From an uncultured Demequina sp. (GTDB lineage: Bacteria > Actinomycetota > Actinomycetes > Actinomycetales > Demequinaceae), in the NCBI GenBank assembly GCA_937925595.1, contig CALALQ010000366.1, positions 1 through 16,953 of the forward strand: 16,953 nt of DNA, read 5' to 3'. The notes beneath the pieces are model-generated. The model saw only the letters and a list, made by a program, of their open reading frames with translations, had not been told where the DNA came from and ran no database searches. Shown one piece after another: positions 13,471 through 16,953 of the stretch (positions are counted from its first letter, which is position 1; each line of letters starts with the position of its first letter). The position numbers and the translations under genes were made by a program.

Positions 13471-14136
13471 ATGACTGAGATCACCATCGACAGCTACCGC
13501 GACCCGTTCGCTACGGCCCCTGAGCCCGACGCTTTCCCGCCGTCGATGTTCCCCGAGGAGTTCCTCACCCACGTCCACGAGCGCAACCTCGCCCTCAGCG
13601 AGCAGTTCCGCGCCGTCCGCGGCGGTGACGACACGTTCTCGTTCGACATCACCCACGGTGAGGGCGACCAGGCCCACTCTCACACCATCACCGTCGACTA
13701 CCTCCCGGTGCCCCGCACCCCGGAGGAGGCAGTGCTCGCCACCCGTCCCCTCCATGGCGTCCAGCCCGAGCATGACCTGGAAGCGATCGCCCTGTCGCAG
13801 GCCTATCATCAGCACGCGATCTACCTGGCCGAGTTCGTCCGCGCCGCCCACACGATGGAAGGACACCCGGCGTCCCTGTGCCAGGCGAACGCGCTGCTGG
13901 ATCTGTGGGAGGCGACGTTCACCGTCCTCGAAGCCCTCCCCGCCACCGACGACGCCGCCCCGGTCACCGCGTACCTGCAGGGTGCGGTGAAGGAGACGAC
14001 CGTCAACTTCGTCGTGGCTGCCGCCAACGGCCTCAAGGACATGATCGACGGTGCGTACGCTGCTGCGGCCGCCGACGAGGACGACGAGGCGGGCGACGAG
14101 CTCGGGAAGATCCTCGACTCCGCGATCGACGACTGA
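13471..14136 (+). CDS. Hypothetical acidic helical protein
   Basis: This encodes 221 residues from the ATG at 13471 with GGAGG at 13454-13458; the frame upstream runs through the terminator. I do not recognise it. The N-terminal 70 residues contain aromatic and His-rich strands (FSFDITHGEG, AHSHTITVDYLP). The rest is helical (SQAYHQHAIYLAEFVRAAH). The tail is very acidic (ADEDDEAGDELGKILDSAIDD is near the end). There is no signal peptide or membrane segment. It is isolated between two hairpin terminators, so it is probably a single-gene unit. Confidence 0.8.
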   Translation: MTEITIDSYRDPFATAPEPDAFPPSMFPEEFLTHVHERNLALSEQFRAVRGGDDTFSFDITHGEGDQAHSHTITVDYLPVPRTPEEAVLATRPLHGVQPEHDLEAIALSQAYHQHAIYLAEFVRAAHTMEGHPASLCQANALLDLWEATFTVLEALPATDDAAPVTAYLQGAVKETTVNFVVAAANGLKDMIDGAYAAAAADEDDEAGDELGKILDSAIDD

Positions 14137-14147
14137 CCCGCGCGCGA

Positions 14148-14180
14148 GAAGGCCGGCACCCGCAGACGGTGCCGGCCTTC
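14148..14180 (+). terminator. Perfect 13-bp hairpin terminator
   Basis: GAAGGCCGGCACC (14148-14160) pairs with GGTGCCGGCCTTC (14168-14180) around loop CGCAGAC, 11 bases after a stop codon. There is no T tract. Sequence style (GAAG arms closed by CTTC) matches the hairpin at 11593-11628. Confidence 0.75.
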
Positions 14181-14211
14181 GTCATGTGACCTGCCGAACC
14201 GGTGCCCACTG

Positions 14212-14221
14212 CGCATGGAGG
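14212..14221 (+). promoter_or_regulatory. CGCATGGAGG motif before the 14252 gene
   Basis: The sequence differs at two positions from CGCATAGGGG and at one from the CGCATAGAGG copy. It lies 30 bases before the ATG at 14252. Confidence 0.35.
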
Positions 14222-14251
14222 AGGTGACCACCCCCAACGCGAAGGACACCC

Positions 14252-15388
14252 ATGACCATCCCCGCTGAGCTCCTGTCCGCCCTTGACGCCCAGGGCCTGA
14301 CCGCAGACGACCTCCCCGGCATCGAGAAGGCGTGGGCCGCGCGGTTCGGCCGGCTCGATGGCCCCGCACCTGAGGACACCATCGCCGTTCTTCGCCGCCT
14401 GTTCCCGGACGCTGACATCCTCAGCGACGAGGACGCGCACGTTGAGACGACCGCCCCGGTACGTGGCGGCGGCATCAAGGTCACCGTGGAGGTTGACGGC
14501 CGCTGGGACGACGTCCTCGACGAGATTGTCGGCGATAAGGCCCACGACTTCACCCTCGACACCGCGCAAGCCGACCAGTTCCTCACCGCCGAAGAGAACT
14601 ACGCGGAACGCCGCGCGTACGCCGCGCTCACCACCGAACGCGACCAGTACATCTCCGGTCAGCGGAAGGTGTGGTGGCTGCTGTCGAAGAACCCGGCCGA
14701 GACCGCCGACAAGCACCAGTACGCGAAGAACGACTACCAGCGTGCCCTGAGCCGCCTCGAAACGCTCGAAGGGAACCGGAAGGTGGTCACCCACCTTGAG
14801 GAGTGTCTCGCCGAAGCCAAGCCCATCAGCGAGAAGATCGTGAGCGTCCTCCCCGGCACCTCCCACAGCCGTTCCGTGACACCCGCGACGTACCCGACCG
14901 CTGAGCAACGGGACCACTGGGGCAAGGACAAACGCGCCGTCGGCGTCCGTGACGTGTCTGAGCTCATCACCAAGCTCGCCGAGGCCCTCCCGAAGGCGGA
15001 GCAGATGGAGCAGGCGATGGCTGAGGCCCAGGCACTCCCCGAAGGTCCGCTCCGTGACTTCCTGCTGGCGACCCGACCCGAGAAGGAATACTTCTCCACC
15101 GAAGGCCGCGGCGCCCGCGCCAAGCGGGTCCGCTACACGTTCAGGCCCGAGTCGGAACTGGTGGAGAAGCACAAGAAGGCGACGAAGAAGGCCAAAGAGC
15201 TGACCGCCGAGCGCAAGACCCTCGCGAAGAGCCTCGCCTTCATCGGCCGCGACATCGACAAGCACATCGCCGCCGCCGCCAAGGACGCTGCGAAGGCGGA
15301 GACCGACCGTGCCAAGGCGTTCGCTGCCGGTCTTCCAGGCGGCATCACCCCGCCCGAGGACATCACCGTCACCGCCACGTCGTTCTGA
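14252..15388 (+). CDS. Hypothetical coiled-coil protein
   Basis: This encodes 378 residues from an ATG with GAAGGAC upstream. I do not recognise it. Residues 1-110 form an acidic region. About 115-200 is a charged helical stretch (ENYAERRAYAALTTERDQY). Residues 290-365 are a Lys/Ala-rich probable coiled coil (EKHKKATKKAKELTAERKTL). There is no membrane segment or cysteine-rich motif. Eleven bases separate it from the GTG of the next gene, so 14252 to the window end is probably one operon. A structural or DNA-associated role would be a guess. Confidence 0.8.
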   Translation: MTIPAELLSALDAQGLTADDLPGIEKAWAARFGRLDGPAPEDTIAVLRRLFPDADILSDEDAHVETTAPVRGGGIKVTVEVDGRWDDVLDEIVGDKAHDFTLDTAQADQFLTAEENYAERRAYAALTTERDQYISGQRKVWWLLSKNPAETADKHQYAKNDYQRALSRLETLEGNRKVVTHLEECLAEAKPISEKIVSVLPGTSHSRSVTPATYPTAEQRDHWGKDKRAVGVRDVSELITKLAEALPKAEQMEQAMAEAQALPEGPLRDFLLATRPEKEYFSTEGRGARAKRVRYTFRPESELVEKHKKATKKAKELTAERKTLAKSLAFIGRDIDKHIAAAAKDAAKAETDRAKAFAAGLPGGITPPEDITVTATSF

Positions 15389-15399
15389 AAGGACAGACC

Positions 15400-16053
15400 G
15401 TGACCGCCCCCACCAACCTCGCTGCCCAGAACCTCCCGTTCGGCACTCTCGACCGGCTCGAAGGCGTCTCCCGCGACGTGCTCGTGAACGAGACCGGGAA
15501 CCTGCTGGACGCGATCTATCACGCCCGCTCCGTGTTCGCGTGGTGCTCGCTGCGCCTGGATGACGCGCTCGCGTTCAAGGGGTTCGCCGCCTCCCGTCGC
15601 CCGTACGGCAGCAAGCAGGCAGAGCTCCTTCGCCGTGCTGCCGCCGGGGACGCCATCCGGGTCGCGTTCGAACGCAACAGCGGCACCGGGTTCTCCCTGT
15701 TCCTGCGCGGAACCCGCATCGACCATCACGTCACCGCTGTGCTCCCCGCATCCCTCGTGAACACGGGCGCCACGGACGCGACCGACGCGCACCGGCTGAC
15801 GCTCGCCGCGGCCGCGTTCGAGTACCTCACTCTCCGCCAGCTCGCGATGTACGAAGCCGGTGTCGCCCTCGCCCACGAGAACCCGTCCGGGCCGAAGAAG
15901 GTCGCCGCCATCCTCCACGAGGTGTCCGCCGCGCTCGAGACTATCGGCGCCGGCGGGGTCGTCGACGGCGACTTCCGTGACGCGCTCGCCGCCGCTGGCA
16001 TCTCCGAGATGCTCACCACCCACTCGTACATGAAGGAGCTCGGCCTTGCGTAG
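15400..16053 (+). CDS. Hypothetical protein
   Basis: This encodes 217 residues from a GTG with AAAGGAC just upstream. I do not recognise it. It is mostly helical and Ala-rich. A central segment with alternating hydrophobic residues (IRVAFERNSGTGFSLFLRGT) may be a beta hairpin, followed by a His pair (DHH). There is no signal peptide. Its TAG overlaps the TTG start of the following gene by 8 bp, so the two are coupled. Confidence 0.8.
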   Translation: MTAPTNLAAQNLPFGTLDRLEGVSRDVLVNETGNLLDAIYHARSVFAWCSLRLDDALAFKGFAASRRPYGSKQAELLRRAAAGDAIRVAFERNSGTGFSLFLRGTRIDHHVTAVLPASLVNTGATDATDAHRLTLAAAAFEYLTLRQLAMYEAGVALAHENPSGPKKVAAILHEVSAALETIGAGGVVDGDFRDALAAAGISEMLTTHSYMKELGLA

Positions 16054-16953
16054 CCGCCTGACAACCACACTCACCCCTGACGAGGTGTCCTCCTGGTACT
16101 CGTCGGCGTTCCTTCCTGCAAGCCTCAGGGAGGCGGGCCTGGATGACGGTTCCTCTGATGAGGAGTTCGGAGCGTGGCTCACCCACTTCGACCTGGATGT
16201 TCGCGCCCGGGTGACCGTCGAAGCGCTCATCGCCGTCCGCTCGTCGCTGACGCACGGCCAGTGGGTCAGCGCGCTCGCTGACGCCCCGCACCTGCCGGAA
16301 GAGGAAGACCCGAACCTGCTCACTGCCGACGACATCCGCGAAGGCATTGAGGCGCACTCCGGGGAGCGCGTGGCCGAGAAGTTCGACCAGTGGGTGCGAG
16401 ACCGTGGGACGACCCTGAGCATCGACGCGTGGGATGAGGCGATCGGCACCGTCAGGGAGCACCTGACCCGGGAGACGTACAGGCGGACACTGCGGGAGAA
16501 CCCTCACCGCCGCGACCGAGACGGTGACGCCATCGCCTCCGTCATCCAGGACCAGCTCCCGCACCTGGGTGCGTGGGCTCCCGGGAAGGAGCACCTCATG
16601 GTGTGCGACGGCGACCAGGTCGTCGCCGTGCAGCGTCCGTACCCTCACTGCACGTTCGAGGAGCTGCTCGACCAGTTCAAGTGCGTCGTGGAGCTGCTCG
16701 CTGACGCGGTCGAGTCCGATCAGAACACCATCCACCACCTCGTCAGGGGTGGGATGCTCGCCGCCCGCATCGAGGCTGTCGCCCTCGCGTACGGGAAGCC
16801 GAAGCTCATGGTGCTGTGCGAGCAGCTGCGGGAGCTTCTCGCATCCCGGCACAAGGCTGCCCACACCGGCGCCGGCGAGTTCGATGTGAGGGAAGCACTC
16901 CACCTCCTCGAAGACATCGAGGTGCGGTTCGCCAAGCTCGCAGGTTTCGACGT
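16046..16953 (+). CDS. Hypothetical protein, TTG start, truncated by the window end
   Basis: An open frame of 302 codons starts at TTG 16046 (LRSRLTTTLTPDEVSSWYSS) and runs to the window end without a stop. AAGGAG lies eight bases upstream of the TTG. The start overlaps the previous TAG by 8 bp (TTGCGTAG), the same geometry as the two ATPase junctions. The product is helical, rich in Glu, Leu and His, with a weakly hydrophobic stretch near GGMLAARIEAVALAYGKPKL. I do not recognise it. It is supported by codon use and coupling rather than by homology. Long antisense frames here are shadows. Confidence 0.75.
   Translation, partial: MRSRLTTTLTPDEVSSWYSSAFLPASLREAGLDDGSSDEEFGAWLTHFDLDVRARVTVEALIAVRSSLTHGQWVSALADAPHLPEEEDPNLLTADDIREGIEAHSGERVAEKFDQWVRDRGTTLSIDAWDEAIGTVREHLTRETYRRTLRENPHRRDRDGDAIASVIQDQLPHLGAWAPGKEHLMVCDGDQVVAVQRPYPHCTFEELLDQFKCVVELLADAVESDQNTIHHLVRGGMLAARIEAVALAYGKPKLMVLCEQLRELLASRHKAAHTGAGEFDVREALHLLEDIEVRFAKLAGFD

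Noticed and set aside
14033..16903. Long minus-strand frames (14033-15265, 15133-16449, 16013-16903)
   Set aside because: They are shadows of the plus-strand operon, which has ribosome binding sites and coupling overlaps. No domain is seen in the antisense products.

Overview
The window is GC-rich, densely coded DNA of actinobacterial type. Third-position G/C is very strong, starts are often GTG or TTG, and junctions are 4-8 bp overlaps. Gene content points to an accessory replicon such as a plasmid or integrated element of a Microbacteriaceae-like host, but nothing here fixes the taxon or the replicon type. No rRNA, tRNA, CRISPR array, transposase or replication initiator was seen. Layout: a terminator of an upstream gene (10-46), then a regulatory stretch with a 7-2-7 palindrome and TTGCCA repeats (47-226).

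From 227 to 7631 runs one tightly coupled operon of seven genes with overlaps of 4, 4, 8, 8, 4 and 4 bp. It encodes a divergent sigma-70-like protein, a ParB/Srx-domain protein, a small CxxC protein, a GspE/PilB-like ATPase with a tetracysteine loop, a PilT-like ATPase, a GspF/PilC-like platform protein with a huge charged N-terminal extension, and a short A24 prepilin peptidase. Downstream come a pilin-like gene in its own leader and bracketed by hairpins (7716-8129), a block of three RNA hairpins, three coupled small pilin-like proteins with a D/E-R-G cleavage-like motif (8271-9945), and a second pilin-like paralogue (9994-10512). Together 2368-10512 looks like a minimal type IV pilus (T4P)-like machine: extension motor, retraction motor, platform, peptidase, two main pilin candidates and three minor ones. 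No PilM, N, O or Q homologue is visible. Having ParB-like and sigma-like genes as the first members of a pilus operon is unusual.

A convergent minus-strand gene for a sugar-transfer-associated ATP-grasp enzyme (10513-11523) abuts the second pilin gene with no intergenic base. A second minus-strand gene (11636-12133) follows, and a divergent regulatory region of 300 bases separates it from the rightward module. That module has a DEDDh exonuclease (12434-13402) and four proteins I do not recognise (13471-14136, 14252-15388, 15400-16053 and a TTG-started gene from 16046 off the window end).

Two families of short non-coding repeats cut across the map. CGCATAGGGG or a close variant lies upstream of six genes on both strands. 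A longer leader element, GCCGCAGGGTAWCGGG followed by AGCCCGAA, sits 42-43 nt before the starts of both the operon's first gene and the second pilin gene. Strong candidate terminators separate transcription units at 8198-8237, 11593-11628, 13410-13441 and 14148-14180.
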